Counted from the first letter of the stretch, positions 27,824 to 38,478 are shown. The stretch: 64,000 nucleotides of DNA from Paenibacillus sp. D2_2 (GCF_031199965.1 NZ_CP133605.1:687501-751500); one strand, 5' to 3'. Notes: generated by a model from the sequence alone, not told the origin. Numbers and translations are program-made.

Positions 27824-29002
27824 ATGAGTTATAACTTTGATCAAGTCATTAGCAGGTTTGACACGAATAGCGCCAAATGGGATGGGGCCGCCGATACGTT
27901 GGGCAGAGATGTAATCGTTCTCTCTGTAGCGGATATGGATCTTCAAGCACCACCCAAGGTCGTTGACAAGATTGCTGCAATGGCGCGTCACGGAATATAC
28001 GGATACACCGATGCGCGCCCACCCTATTATACAACGGTACAGCGCTGGCTTGAGAGAGCCTATAACTGGATTGTACCGGAGGATTGGATCGTATTCTGTC
28101 CACGGATTGTACAAGCTGTATCGATCATCATTGAGCGCTTTACGAAGCCGGGCGACCGTATTCTGATGCATACCCCGGCTTACCAGCCGATTGCGAATGC
28201 AGTCGAAATTAATGACAGACAGCTTGTGGAGAGTCGGCTGTTACTTAGAGACGGAAAGTATGAGATCGACTTCGATGACATGGAGCGTGAGATGAAGGAC
28301 GGGATCAAGATCGTTCTGCTTATTTCGCCGCACAATCCGACTGGACGTGTATGGACGAAGCAGGAGCTGGAACGGATCGCTGAGTTATGCATCCGTTATG
28401 ATGCACTTATCGTATCGGATGATATTCACGCTGACTTTATTCACGAAGGACATGAGCATACGATTATAGCCAAGTTGTCGCAGCAGGTGGCGGAGCGCTC
28501 GATCATTTGCACCTCTCCAGGCAAAACTTTCAACTTGGCAAGCTTGGAGATCGCCAACATTGTAATACCTAATGAACAATTGCGAGAGCGCTTCCGTCAT
28601 GGATTAAGACAGGCGGGCATTCATAATCCAACCTTCTTCTCCGTACCTGCCCTGGAGGTTGCGTATACGGATTGTGATGATTGGCTTGAGGAACTGCGCT
28701 CATATATTAAGGGGAATATCGCTTATACCAAAGCGTTCTTTAATGAGCATATGCCGGAATTGAAGATCATTAAGCCGGAAGGTTCATTTCTCCTATGGGT
28801 AGATTGCTCGGCTTATAGCAAAAATGAAAGCGATTTAGTCGAATGGATTCAGAATCAAAGTCTGGTTAGCGTTAGTTTTGGCACCTCATTCGGAGCTGAT
28901 GGGGAAGGATTTATAAGACTGAATCTAGGAGCGCCAAGAGCGCTGCTTCAGGAAGCCTTCGAACGTATGGCAAAAAATTATCCTATACGTCATTCATCGT
29001 AA
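27824..29002 (+). CDS. PatB/MalY family PLP-dependent C-S lyase
   Basis: 392 residues, fold type I aminotransferase family. Seen: NSAKWDGAADTLGRDVIVLSVADMDLQAPP at the N-terminus (MalY/PatB hallmark), SPHNPTGRVWTKQEL, SDDIHADF (PLP-binding Asp) and SPGKTFNLASL with the Schiff-base Lys. Members cleave cystathionine, cysteine or other thioethers to ammonia, pyruvate and a thiol. It is linked to NhaC and RidA; RidA clears the enamine/imine that such lyases release, so the set fits together. Confidence 0.93.
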   Translation: MSYNFDQVISRFDTNSAKWDGAADTLGRDVIVLSVADMDLQAPPKVVDKIAAMARHGIYGYTDARPPYYTTVQRWLERAYNWIVPEDWIVFCPRIVQAVSIIIERFTKPGDRILMHTPAYQPIANAVEINDRQLVESRLLLRDGKYEIDFDDMEREMKDGIKIVLLISPHNPTGRVWTKQELERIAELCIRYDALIVSDDIHADFIHEGHEHTIIAKLSQQVAERSIICTSPGKTFNLASLEIANIVIPNEQLRERFRHGLRQAGIHNPTFFSVPALEVAYTDCDDWLEELRSYIKGNIAYTKAFFNEHMPELKIIKPEGSFLLWVDCSAYSKNESDLVEWIQNQSLVSVSFGTSFGADGEGFIRLNLGAPRALLQEAFERMAKNYPIRHSS

Positions 29003-29032
29003 TCAATTATTACATCATTAGGGGAACTCATT

Positions 29033-30514
29033 ATGGCAAAGCCCATCAAGGAAAAGACAATCAAGCAACCTACTCTGTTTCTGGCTCTAGTTCCTATTGT
29101 TACTATGATTCTTCTACTCAGTCTAGGTTATATTCTGTTCGAACTTCCGCCTGAACCGTTAATTATCGCTTCAACTGTGGTTGCCGGAATTATTGCCATT
29201 AAGCTCGGCTATAGCTATGACGATATTATGGGCTCGATCGCACAGAAGATCGCCAAGACGATGCCGGCCATTTTGATTCTGATTACCGTCGGCTTCATGA
29301 TCGGAGCCTGGATGGTCGGCGGAACAATTCCAATGATGATCTTTTATGGACTCAAAATTATCAATCCGCAATTTCTGCTGATTACAGCCTTCGTCGTAAC
29401 TTCTGTCGTATCTCTTTGTACGGGGACATCATGGGGTTCGGCGGGGACAATCGGGGTCGCATTTATGGGCGTAGGTGCCGGGCTTGATGCGAATCTGGCA
29501 GCCGTAGCTGGTGCAGTCGTAGCTGGTGCATATTTCGGGGACAAGTTGTCTCCATTGTCAGATACGACCAACCTTGCAGCTCTGTCCACAGGAGTCAATC
29601 TGTATGAGCATATTGGCCATCTACTGTATACAACGATTCCTTCATTTATCGTGGCAGCAACAGTCTATGTAATTACTGGCTTAAATACACATGGAGCAGA
29701 GACTGCTATACCAGAGAAAGTCGTTACAATCATGGATACACTAAGTACTGTATTCCATTGGAATTTACTGCTGCTACTTCCGGTATTGATCGTATTGTAC
29801 GGATCAGTCCGTAAGAAGCCTACGATTCCGATTATGCTCATCTCCTCTATAGTAGCGATGGCGAACGGACTTATCTTCCAAGGATTCTCTTTGCATGATG
29901 TAATCACTTCCGTAATTAATGGCTTCGACATTGCGATGGTTAACGTTCAAGGTTTCGATGCGGCTGCAGTCATTCCGGATATTCCTCGGCTATTGAATCG
30001 TGGTGGTATGAACTCTATGATGGGTACGCTGCTCATCTGCTTCTGTGCCATTACCTTTGCAGGAACGATTTCGTTAACTAAGTCGCTAGAACTGATCGTT
30101 AACAAGATTCTCAAGCATGTACGTTCCACAGGCTCGCTGATCTTGGCTTCTATCGCTACCGGGCTTACAATGATCGGGGTAACTAGCAACGGTCAAGTGT
30201 CGATTCTGATGCCTGGTGAAATGCTTCGTGAAGCATATGTCCGTCGCGGATTACATCCTAAGAACCTGGGTCGGACAATTGAGGATTCAGCGTCCATTAT
30301 CGAACCTATTCTGCCATGGACAGCGGCCGGTGCTTATATGGCGGGTACGCTCGGCGTAGCGACGCTCTCGTATTTGCCTTGGGCCATGCTGTGTTGGACA
30401 GGTATTATCTTCGCTGTGATCTGGGGCTTCACGGGTTTCGGCATTGCCAAACTGACACCTGAACAGCAGCAGGAAATGCTGAAGGAGTATGATGAGATTG
30501 GCACTGTTAAATAA
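29033..30514 (+). CDS. nhaC: NhaC family Na+/H+ antiporter
   Basis: 493 residues with about a dozen helices. Family patterns: GFMIGAWMVGGTIPMMIFYGL, TGTSWGSAGTIGVAFMGVG, GAYFGDKLSPLSDTTNLA, and GVTSNGQVSILMPGEMLREAY. It may exchange Na+ for H+ or transport an organic substrate (some NhaC-like proteins move malate/lactate or amino acids). Given its place between a C-S lyase and RidA, an amino-acid-related role is possible (inference). Its last codons sit at the edge of a long repeat. Confidence 0.92.
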   Translation: MAKPIKEKTIKQPTLFLALVPIVTMILLLSLGYILFELPPEPLIIASTVVAGIIAIKLGYSYDDIMGSIAQKIAKTMPAILILITVGFMIGAWMVGGTIPMMIFYGLKIINPQFLLITAFVVTSVVSLCTGTSWGSAGTIGVAFMGVGAGLDANLAAVAGAVVAGAYFGDKLSPLSDTTNLAALSTGVNLYEHIGHLLYTTIPSFIVAATVYVITGLNTHGAETAIPEKVVTIMDTLSTVFHWNLLLLLPVLIVLYGSVRKKPTIPIMLISSIVAMANGLIFQGFSLHDVITSVINGFDIAMVNVQGFDAAAVIPDIPRLLNRGGMNSMMGTLLICFCAITFAGTISLTKSLELIVNKILKHVRSTGSLILASIATGLTMIGVTSNGQVSILMPGEMLREAYVRRGLHPKNLGRTIEDSASIIEPILPWTAAGAYMAGTLGVATLSYLPWAMLCWTGIIFAVIWGFTGFGIAKLTPEQQQEMLKEYDEIGTVK

Positions 30515-30690
30515 AATCGCTTTTGATCACGAGGTAACACTGAGAGCATATTCGACATCGAATCTTGAATTCAGCTGGGCCTAAGCAGATGCTTACGAAG
30601 TTGTTTTCTACGAAAACGTGTAGCTCCGCTCCTCAGGCTCTAGCTTCATCCAACTGAAGCGTTTTGAAAAAACGCACATCGGAAGCATCA
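30511..30690 (+). repeat. Long copy of the GTTCAAAAAG repeat family (degenerate right end)
   Basis: Starts with CGCTTTTGATCACGAGGTAAC right at the nhaC stop codon. It continues with CGAATCTTGAATTCAGC, TGCTTACGAAG, the stem GTTTTC-TAC-GAAAAC, and GCTCCGCTCCTCAGG. It lacks the GTGCTCACGTACC block and ends in an altered TTTTGAAAAAACGCAC. It fills most of the gap between nhaC and ridA. Confidence 0.75.
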
Positions 30691-30747
30691 TTTTGTAGTT
30701 TTAATATATAATGCGCAAGACCATGCGCTAATAAGGAGAGAACCCAT

Positions 30748-31131
30748 ATGACACAACAAGAAAGAAAGACAATCGCAACTTCTGAGGCACCAGGTGCAAT
30801 CGGGCCATATTCCCAAGCTGTTCAGTTTGGGAACTTGCTGATCACATCGGGACAGCTAGGCATGAACGCAGCCGGCGAGTTTCCGCCAACCGCTGCGGAG
30901 CAGGCCAGACATTCTTTGTCCAATGTGAAGGCGATTCTAGAAGCAGCGGGATATGGTATGGAGCACGTTATCAAGACAACGGTTTTTCTAGATGATATGA
31001 ATGATTTCCAAGCGGTGAATGAAGTTTATGCAACTTTCTTCGCGGAGCCTTATCCAGCGCGGAGCGCCGTACAGGTTGCCAAACTACCAAAGAACGGACT
31101 TGTAGAAATTGAGGTTATCGCAATAAAATAA
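30748..31131 (+). CDS. ridA: RidA family enamine/imine deaminase
   Basis: 127 residues. It hydrolyses reactive enamine/imine intermediates made by PLP enzymes. Seen: APGAIGPYSQAVQFGNLLITSGQLG at the N-terminus, the conserved FLDDMNDFQAVNEVYATFF, and PARSAVQVAKLPKNGLVEIEVIA with the substrate-binding Arg in PARSAV. The start ATG follows AAGGAGAG. Its position after a C-S lyase gene fits its detoxifying role. A terminator lies directly downstream. Confidence 0.95.
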   Translation: MTQQERKTIATSEAPGAIGPYSQAVQFGNLLITSGQLGMNAAGEFPPTAAEQARHSLSNVKAILEAAGYGMEHVIKTTVFLDDMNDFQAVNEVYATFFAEPYPARSAVQVAKLPKNGLVEIEVIAIK

Positions 31132-31137
31132 TATATA

Positions 31138-31175
31138 AGAAGAAGGCCTCCGGTATTCCGGAGGCCTTCTTTTTG
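31138..31175 (+). terminator. Terminator after ridA
   Basis: AAGAAGGCCTCCGG pairs with CCGGAGGCCTTCTT around a 4-base loop and is followed by TTTT. Confidence 0.9.
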
Positions 31176-31293
31176 GAATAACGATTGAATATTTCAGTTC
31201 ATCAAAAGTCAGTAAGTGAAACTATGGTTTGAGTGCGGACGTATAAATAAGAAACTAGTAGTACTTGAATTTATCGTACGGGTGGGGATTGAA

Positions 31294-31998
31294 GTGGCGA
31301 ATACATTGCTAGAGGTGAAAATCGAAGAGGCTGGCTACGACGGCCATCATTCTACGATTGAACAAATCGAATTTGCAGTAAAGTCCGGTCAGCTAACTGG
31401 CCTGATTGGTCCCAACGGAGCTGGCAAGAGCACAACGATTAAGGCAATCATGGGACTGCTGACAGATGTGAAGGGGACCATTAACTTCTCGAAATCGGGA
31501 AACCATTATGCATACATACCAGAGCAACCGGTTTATTATGAGACGTTAACGCTATGGGAGCATTTAAGCCTCGCCTCAGCGGTCTATGGATTAGACGAGA
31601 CGGTGCTGGAGCGAGAAGGAAATGCACTATTGGAACGATTCCGCATGACTGAGGTCAAACATCACTTGCCGGATGGCTTCTCCAAAGGAATGCGGCAGAA
31701 GATGATGTTAATGATCGGTTTTCTAATTCGTCCTGACATATATATTGTAGACGAGCCCTTTGTCGGGCTTGATCCAAGAGCTACGAGTGATTTTCTTGCG
31801 CTGCTTGAAGAAGAACGGCGCCGCGGTGCAGGCGTGTTGATGTGTACGCATGTGCTGGACACGGCGGAGCGAATATGCGATGACTTCGTTCTACTATCGA
31901 ACGGGAGGGTCGTGGTGAGTGGGGAATTGGATGATATTCGCCATGCGGCCTCATTGCCAGAGGGGACATTATTCGATTGCTTCAATGCCCTGACTTAA
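31294..31998 (+). CDS. ecsA: EcsA-like ABC transporter ATP-binding protein
   Basis: About 234 residues. Walker A GPNGAGKST, the EcsA-like FSKGMRQKMMLMIGFLIRPDIYIVDEPFVGLDPR (signature plus Walker B), and H-loop CTHVLDTAER. In Bacillus, EcsAB is needed for secretion, competence and intramembrane proteolysis by RasP. The GTG at 31294 follows GGTGGGGA and fits the family start better than the upstream in-frame codons. It is 43 bases ahead of ecsB. Confidence 0.88.
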   Translation: MANTLLEVKIEEAGYDGHHSTIEQIEFAVKSGQLTGLIGPNGAGKSTTIKAIMGLLTDVKGTINFSKSGNHYAYIPEQPVYYETLTLWEHLSLASAVYGLDETVLEREGNALLERFRMTEVKHHLPDGFSKGMRQKMMLMIGFLIRPDIYIVDEPFVGLDPRATSDFLALLEEERRRGAGVLMCTHVLDTAERICDDFVLLSNGRVVVSGELDDIRHAASLPEGTLFDCFNALT

Positions 31999-32041
31999 GA
32001 TAAACGTGACCGGGAGAAGATGATTTGAGGAGATTTTGATT

Positions 32042-33308
32042 ATGAACAAAATAAGCACAGCCACCCGAACCGGAACCCTATTCAGAAGACGTTGGCTTGA
32101 CTATATTCGTCATCAAATCGGTGTACTGCGTACGGCTTTTGACGGAGTGGTTCTATTATATATTGGAATACCTGGTTTACTGCTGCTGGGGAGAGTCTAT
32201 TACGGATTATGGAAGGACGTACTTCCGAACTGGCTGACTGGATTACCATTCCAGGTTGTGCCTTCGGCATTGCTCCTCCTGACGTTTCTGCTAGGTGGAC
32301 TCGTCTTGTTTATTGAGGCGGCGGATGTTCTGTTTCTGAAGCAGCATCCTAAATGGGTGCGGGGATCATGCTGCGTGCCATTTCACTTGCACTGCTACAG
32401 CGATTAGTCGCCATTCTGTTCGGAGCAGTCTTGCTAACACCAGTGTTATGGCGTGTTTACGGTATGGAGGGCAAGGAAATACTCATACTTTTTACATTTA
32501 CATATACCATGAATGCCATTTATCTGCTGCTATTCAATCTGCTCGCCGTCGCATTTACCGGCTTCAGACGGATCCTCTTGCGGCTTGTTGGTACCAGTAT
32601 GCTTGGGGCAAGCTATATGGCGGGCGTATTGCATATCGAAACGCGGCCCGAGATCAGCATAATTATACTGCTATGCTATGTTCTGGCTTCCGTATTGTTT
32701 ATTAGAGGAAGAATATCGATTCAGGGTCGGTTCGAGGCAAGCATACGTGAGGAGGAACGGCAGCGGACGCGGCTGACCGGAATGATTCTGCAGCCAAGTG
32801 TAGAACGGCCGGTTAAGACAAGACCGCGTCCATGGCTGTTCCGCCGCAGCGGACATCTTATTCGGCATCGTCAGGTACATGATCGAGTTACGGAGGCGGC
32901 GGTCAAGTCATTTTTCCGCAACCGAGAAGTACTATTATATGTGCAGTTCGCCATATATGGATTTATAGCCGTATTTTTACCCCCATATCCTGCCAATCTA
33001 TTGGTATACATTGGCCTGATTCTATTGTTGTTCCAGTGGATGAATACACAGCGGCGTGCCTTCTACCAGGCTAAATTATTGGCCATATTGCCGAAGGACG
33101 AAAATCTGGAATTTAGGTGCGCACCCAAGACAATGAGGCTACTATTATTCCCTGCGATTCTCGTCATTACGGCAGGGTTTTGCATGAATTTGTTCACACC
33201 TGGCTGGGGCTGCTGGTAGCTATCCCGCTTGGTTCCGCCGTATCCATACTGGTTGTGCCTGTTCTATGGCGTTTCTTCTCTATGAGTCCAAGGCGCAGGA
33301 GGGGATAA
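32042..33308 (+). CDS. ecsB: EcsB-like ABC transporter permease (two frameshifts)
   Basis: About 421 residues with several hydrophobic helices. Early part: RRRWLDYIRHQIGVLRTAFDGVVLLYIGIPG, which matches EcsB. Then KQHPKWVRGIMLRAISLALLQ after adding one G near 32363, and a late MNLFTPGWGLLVAIPLGSAV after adding one G near 33207. Both breaks are a missing G in a run of four. It is the membrane partner of EcsA in the same transcription unit. Confidence 0.85.
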
Positions 33309-33329
33309 GAGGACAATCCCTATTCCCTA

Positions 33330-34597
33330 TCAGTGGCCTTGCGCGAGCAGGCCGGCATGGTGCCCAGCAGTATACCCGGTGGCGAAAGCGGCCGTAATAT
33401 TGTATCCGCCTGTATAGCCATGGATATCGAGCACCTCACCGCAGAAGAACAGTCCCGGCATGAGCTTGGATTCCATCGTCTGTGGGCTGATTTCCTTAAG
33501 ATGAATTCCTCCGCCGGTGACGAAAGCTTCTTCAAAGGGACGGGTCCCCGTTACCATGATACTGAAGTTCTTCAAATTAGCTGTAAACGCAAGCCATGGT
33601 TCTTTAGGTAAGTGCTCAAAGGTTGTCTCTCCGGAAAGATCGGATCGTTCGAATAGGATGGGAAGCAGACGTTCCGGAATCGTACCTTTGAGTACATTTT
33701 TTAGTGTTTTTTTAGGTTCATCAGCGAGTAGTCCGCGTAAATAAGCATCCAGTCCGGCTTGAGACATCTCGGGGAACAGATCAAGCGTGAGCCTCACCTC
33801 GTTGCTTCCGCTCTTCTTCTTGACGCCGCGAATGAAGCCGCTGCAACGTAGAGCGATTGGCCCGGACAAGCCGAAGTGGGTGAAGATCATATCTCCCTGA
33901 TGTGCCACGACTGTTTTGCCTTTCGCATTAATTACTGCCAGCTTCACATTGCGCAGTGACAACCCTTGCAGGCTCCGATCCGTGATGAAGGGCTCCTTGG
34001 AGATGATGGGCACCTCTGTCGGATATAATTCCGTAATCGTATGGCCAGCTGCGATAGCCCACGGGTAGCCGTCCCTGTTAACCGGTATGCGGGACAGATT
34101 TCCGCCGGTAGCTATAATTACGCTTTTGGCTTCTATTTGTTCACCCGTTGTAAGCTTGACCCCCTGTACCCCGTTCTCTGCGAACAATACCTCTTGAACG
34201 GGATGATGCGTAAGCAGCCTCACTCCCAACGATCTTGCCTTACCGATCAGCGCATCGACGACGGTCTTAGCTTTATCCGATACGGGGAACATTCGCCCGT
34301 TGTCCTCTTCCTTTAGTGCAATCCCTAAGTTCTCGAAGAAGGCGATGATATCACGATTGTTGAACAGGGAGAAGGCACTATAGAGAAATCTACCACCGCC
34401 TGGTATGTATTGAATCAATTCATCAATCTCCTTGGCATTCGTTACATTACAGCGGCCTCCCCGGATATACCTAGCTTTCTCCCCAGCTTATCTCCTTTAT
34501 CGAGTAGGGCAACGGAAGCTCCTTGCTCCGCAGCAGCAATGGATGCCATTAACCCTGAAGGCCCTCCTCCGATTACGATTACTTCATATTTGCTCAT
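33330..34597 (-). CDS. HI0933/YhiN-like NAD(P)/FAD-dependent oxidoreductase (one frameshift)
   Basis: About 422 residues. The N-terminal FAD-binding motif [11 protein letters not shown] lies at about 9-19, then [16 protein letters not shown] (restored), the diagnostic SGGGRCN motif of this family. The C-terminus has [41 protein letters not shown]. One G is missing near 34458 in the GGGGG of the SGGGRCN codons. ATG 34595-34597 follows AAAGGA. The physiological substrate of this family is not established. It converges on ecsB with only about 20 bases between, and no terminator is visible there. Confidence 0.9.
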
Positions 34598-34616
34598 CTA
34601 TTTTTCCTTTCTCATC

Positions 34617-34818
34617 CGCTTTTGATCACGAAGTAACTCAGGAAGTGGTCTGGACATCGAATCTTGAATTCAGACGGGCCTAAGCATTGCTTACGAAGTT
34701 ATGTTTCCTACGGAAACATCTTAGGTGCTCACGTACCAACTACGTACGCTCCGTTCCTCAGTCCCTAGCTTCATCCAACCTTCTCGGTGCTGAAAACCGA
34801 TCTTTTTGAACTTCCTAA
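34617..34818 (+). repeat. Long copy of the GTTCAAAAAG repeat family
   Basis: CCGCTTTTGATCACGAAGTAAC, CGAATCTTGAATTCAG, TGCTTACGAAG, stem ATGTTTCC-TAC-GGAAACAT, GTGCTCACGTACC, ACTACGTACGCTCC, then TCGGTGCTGAAAACC and CTTTTTGAACTTCC. Closely similar to the copy at 46921. It starts 20 bases upstream of the YhiN-like start codon and ends about 160 bases before the kinase. Confidence 0.85.
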
Positions 34819-34980
34819 TTGTATTTTGTATTATTTGATCATTATTTTATAGGATATCACATATTATAGACATTCTTGAAAGTTGTTAGCGTTTATCTGA
34901 AATAAGAAATATTGTAAAACATTGTCGGCTATGATTTAATCAATGATATATTGGTATTCTTCCGCCTGAGGAGGGAGAAG

Positions 34981-36680
34981 ATGGTTGAGTTCAGGGAGAT
35001 TCTGTTGCAAGTACTAATCGCTTGTCTGCCTGCTTTTTTGTTTCCGCTTCTATATGAGAAATCTTCTAGAATTCCTCAGCGTAAGGTCCGAAAGACTTGT
35101 CATACGGCTTACTCCATGGGATTGATCTACACATGTACTTCCAGCATGCTGCTATGCTCGTTATTTCCTAGCTATGTATGGAGTGGGATCCCTATTAACT
35201 TCGGGATTTTGCCCCTCTTCGCGCTCATGCTGTATGGCAAGCTGAGGGAAGGGATTATACTTGCAGTTCTGTACTTACTGCTCTATCCTCTCTATGCCAT
35301 GAGATTTACGTTTTTGGAGTTCCTGCTTGAGACCGGGTTATTCCTATATCCCTTTGTACTATTGACCGCTAATTACTTTAAGCGAATCGGTCGCCGCGGC
35401 AAAGTAGCTGTATTAACGGTTATCTTTGCTGTTGGAGAGTTGGTTATTACTGTATCACCCTATATTTTTGAAGAGATGAAGGTTGAGCTTGGCTCGATCG
35501 TAACGATCATTGCAAATATTCTGGTCTCTGTGCTGGCTGGAAGCTTGTTTGTACATATTATTGAGACGACTATGGAGAAGGAGAAGCTGCGCGAACAGGT
35601 CATACATTTATCGAGAAAATATTTCCGCGAGGCTGAGACGCTGCAGCAAATGATGGATGCTGCTCCGCTGAGCATCACTTTACTGGATCAAAAGGGAGGA
35701 TTGTGTCGGTCAACGATACATTTATGCAATTTTATCGTCTGAACCGTCCGAACGGGACCCGTGAGGACCTCATACGAAAGGAATTGGAAAAGGTGTTACA
35801 GGGCCTCGATTACGAAATTGTTGCTTCCCGGAAAGAGCAGACACTGGAGGGGAATGTCAAGACGTCACAAATATTGCAGAGTGCTGATCGAGTCTACTAT
35901 GCGACCACTTCTCCGATTACGAAGATGCATACGAATGAGAATATCGGGTCCGTCATTATCATACAGGATATTACCGAGCTGGAGGCGCTACGGATGGAAT
36001 TGAATCATGTAGAGCGCTTGGGTCTGGTTGGCCAGATGGCAGCGAGTATTACGCATGAAATCAGAAATCCGATGGCCGTCGTTCGCGGTTTTCTGCAATT
36101 GATGAGGGAGAAGAGCCCAGCTTCGCTAGAGCATTATTATCGCATCGTTATGGAGGAACTTGATCGGGCTAATGGAATCATTAATGATTTCCTGTCGCTG
36201 GCCCAGAATCGGGTCGTTAAGATGGAGCTGTATAGATTACATGAGATCATCTCGGAGTTAACTCCACTCCTATGGGCGGATGCCAACCTGCGTGGACAGA
36301 GCATCGAGGTACGCCTCGACGAGAACGCGCCGTTGCTTATGCTCAATCATAAAGAGATCAAGCAACTCGTTCTCAATCTTGGACGCAATGCGATGGAGGC
36401 CATGGGTGAGAAGGGCAACCTAATTTTAGAGATGAAAAGACAATCGGACGGCGTTGAACTGTACGTTACTGATACAGGTCCAGGTATTCCGCCAGCTCAG
36501 AAGGAGAGATTGTTCGAGCCGTTCTTCACGACGAAGAGTAAGGGGACAGGCCTGGGGCTGTCGCTATGTCTAAGTATTATGGAGCGGCATGGCGGTAGAA
36601 TCAACGTAGAATCAGAAGAAGGGTTAGGAACGACATTCATCGTGTTCTTCCCATTTGCTTCCGAACGGGTTGAAGTTTAG
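34981..36680 (+). CDS. KinB-like membrane sensor histidine kinase, orphan (one frameshift)
   Basis: About 566 residues. The N-terminal ~190 residues hold five to six helices of the 5TM-LYT type. A coiled segment follows, then a PAS-like domain (MMDAAPLSITLLDQKG onwards). The kinase core has the phospho-acceptor His in SITHEIRNPMAVVRGFLQLM, then NLGRNAMEAM (N box), VTDTGPGIPPAQKERLFEPFFTTKSKGTGLGL (G boxes). One base is missing near 35698; correction gives DQKGRIVSVNDTFM. ATG 34981 follows GAGGAGGG (34969-34976). There is no adjacent response regulator, as for sporulation kinases feeding the Spo0 phosphorelay (inference). Confidence 0.87.
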
Positions 36681-36788
36681 GCATTACAACGAGCTGTTGC
36701 TTTCCTGAGGGTGAAATGTATAATTAATTATAGTTTGAAGTGATATAAATCATATTTGCAGCACAATAGGATATGAGGAGTGAAGATT

Positions 36789-37224
36789 ATGTCAATGTCA
36801 TATGATCAATATATGAGAGAAATGATTCAACCGATGCGGGATGAACTGACAACTTTGGGGATTACGGAGCTTAGAACTCCTGAGGAAGTAGAGACAGCAT
36901 TGCCAACAGCTAAAGGTACTGCATTGGTTGTAGTGAACTCGGTGTGCGGCTGTGCAGCCGGACAATGCCGTCCAGGTGTGGCCCAGGCTCTACAGAATGA
37001 GTCTGTTCCAGATCAGCTGTTCACCGTATTTGCCTGGCCAAGACAAAGAAGCAACAGCTAAAGCGCGGGAATACTTTGCGCCTTACGCTCCGTCCTCACC
37101 GTCGATCGCTTTGATGAAAGATGGGGAGCTCGTACATTTTATCGAGCGTCATCAGATTGAGGATCGTTCCGCAGCTGAGATCGCTGCTGATTTGACGAAC
37201 GCATTCGACCGTTTTTGCAAATAA
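36789..37224 (+). CDS. Bacilliredoxin, BrxA/BrxB family (one frameshift)
   Basis: About 145 residues, cytosolic. It removes bacillithiol from S-bacillithiolated proteins. The active-site motif CGC lies at residues 53-55 (NSVCGCAAGQCRPG), with the family pattern MREMIQPMRDELTTLGITEL. One extra C near 37031 breaks the frame (GCCTGG should be GCTGG); correction gives FTVFAGQDKEATAKAREYFAPY. Follows GAGGAG ahead of ATG 36789. It implies that the organism makes bacillithiol. Confidence 0.92.
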
Positions 37225-37248
37225 GTAAGCAGTGATAGCAAAGCTTTA

Positions 37249-37295
37249 ATCCGCCCCTTGTTCCGGTAACCCGGTACTGTAAGGGGCGGTTTTTA
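37249..37295. terminator. Bidirectional terminator between the bacilliredoxin and AraC genes
   Basis: CCGCCCCTT pairs with AAGGGGCGG around TGTTCCGGTAACCCGGTACTGT (an inner CCGG/CCGG pair), flanked by TTTTT on the + side. Confidence 0.8.
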
Positions 37296-37300
37296 CATAT

Positions 37301-38198
37301 CTAGTAGGATGCAGGCTGAACAGGGATGTAAATATCCATCACTATATCTGCCTCGCCCCAGCAGCGTTCGTCATACCATTCGAAATCGGGGAACACGCTT
37401 GTTCATATCCGGAGGCAGGGATCCAATCACGGAATATGGCACCCATGTCTCTTGGATGGCTAAGCTGAATCGTTCATTATCCGTAGGAGGTGTTGTGAAG
37501 ATAGCATAGGTCGCTTCCGGGATAAAAAACTCGGCCATTCCCTCTGGTACGGCAGTTTCGTCATCTACTTCAAAGCCGATAATATAACGGAAAGAGCCGT
37601 CTTCATCGATGGGTGTGCATACGCCAAGCTCAACATTAGGTTGTTTCTTGCCCGGGACACGGTCTCTCCATTGCTCGCGCATGTAGGTCTGCCAGAATTC
37701 GGGGATTTCCTTGTTGTTCTGGCCGTTATCTGTCGTCGTGGTCAGTGAGAAGCCGATAATTCTCATGGCAGGCAAGGTCTCAATACGGTGTTGCATACGA
37801 TAATCACTCCAATTCAATGTAATGGATTCGTCTGACATTAGCAGGGGGGCCGCTCTTGGAACGATGAACGGGGGAATTCCTCGCTTACGGCAGTCTGAAG
37901 GTAGCATGCCGTACATTTTGCGGAACGCTCGGGTGAAGGTCTCATGGGAGCCGAACCCGCATTCCATCGCGATATCGAGCACTTTACGATCGGTATATGC
38001 CAGTAGTTCAGCGGCATTGGACAAGCGTCGCTTACGAACATAATTAGAGACAGTCTCACCCGTAAAATGCTGGAAAATGCGATGAAAATGGTACTCCGAG
38101 TAAAACATCGCCTGGGCGATTCCTTTTAAGCTGAGCTCTTGTTCCAGATGGTTCTCGATATAATCGATACTTCTTGAGACAAGGTTGATATTGTTCAT
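37301..38198 (-). CDS. AraC family regulator with GyrI-like effector domain (one frameshift)
   Basis: About 299 residues. N-terminal AraC HTH: IDYIENHLEQELSLKGIAQAMFYSEYHFHRIFQHFTGETVSNYVRKRRLSNAAELLAYTDRKVLDIAMECGFGSHETFTRAFRKMYG. The C-terminal GyrI/SbmC-like small-molecule domain starts near 130 (LPAMRIIGFSLTT) and ends, after correcting a one-base break near 37385, with FPDFEWYDERCWGEADIVMDIYIPVQPAS. This is the BmrR/Rob-type layout used to sense drugs. It faces a divergent region before acpS; its target is unknown. Confidence 0.87.
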
Positions 38199-38478
38199 GA
38201 ACTTCCTCCAGCAGGTCTATGCTCTTAGTATAGAATAGGCGGATTGAACCTCTTGACGTTTCTTGCTCTTGGACAAAAGATTGGTGAGTATGTACTAATT
38301 TACAAGTTTATCCTTTGATTATAGCATGTGAGTTGCTCTAGACTTTTCTTCACAATGGCTTCCTTGTACAATGTGGGTAGCCCAATGCAAGGTGAATATC
38401 GAAATCGCATGATGAAGCTTGCAGGGGCTGGCATAGTGCATAGCTCTGATCAGGTAAATGAGGAAGAAGGGGAACCTG

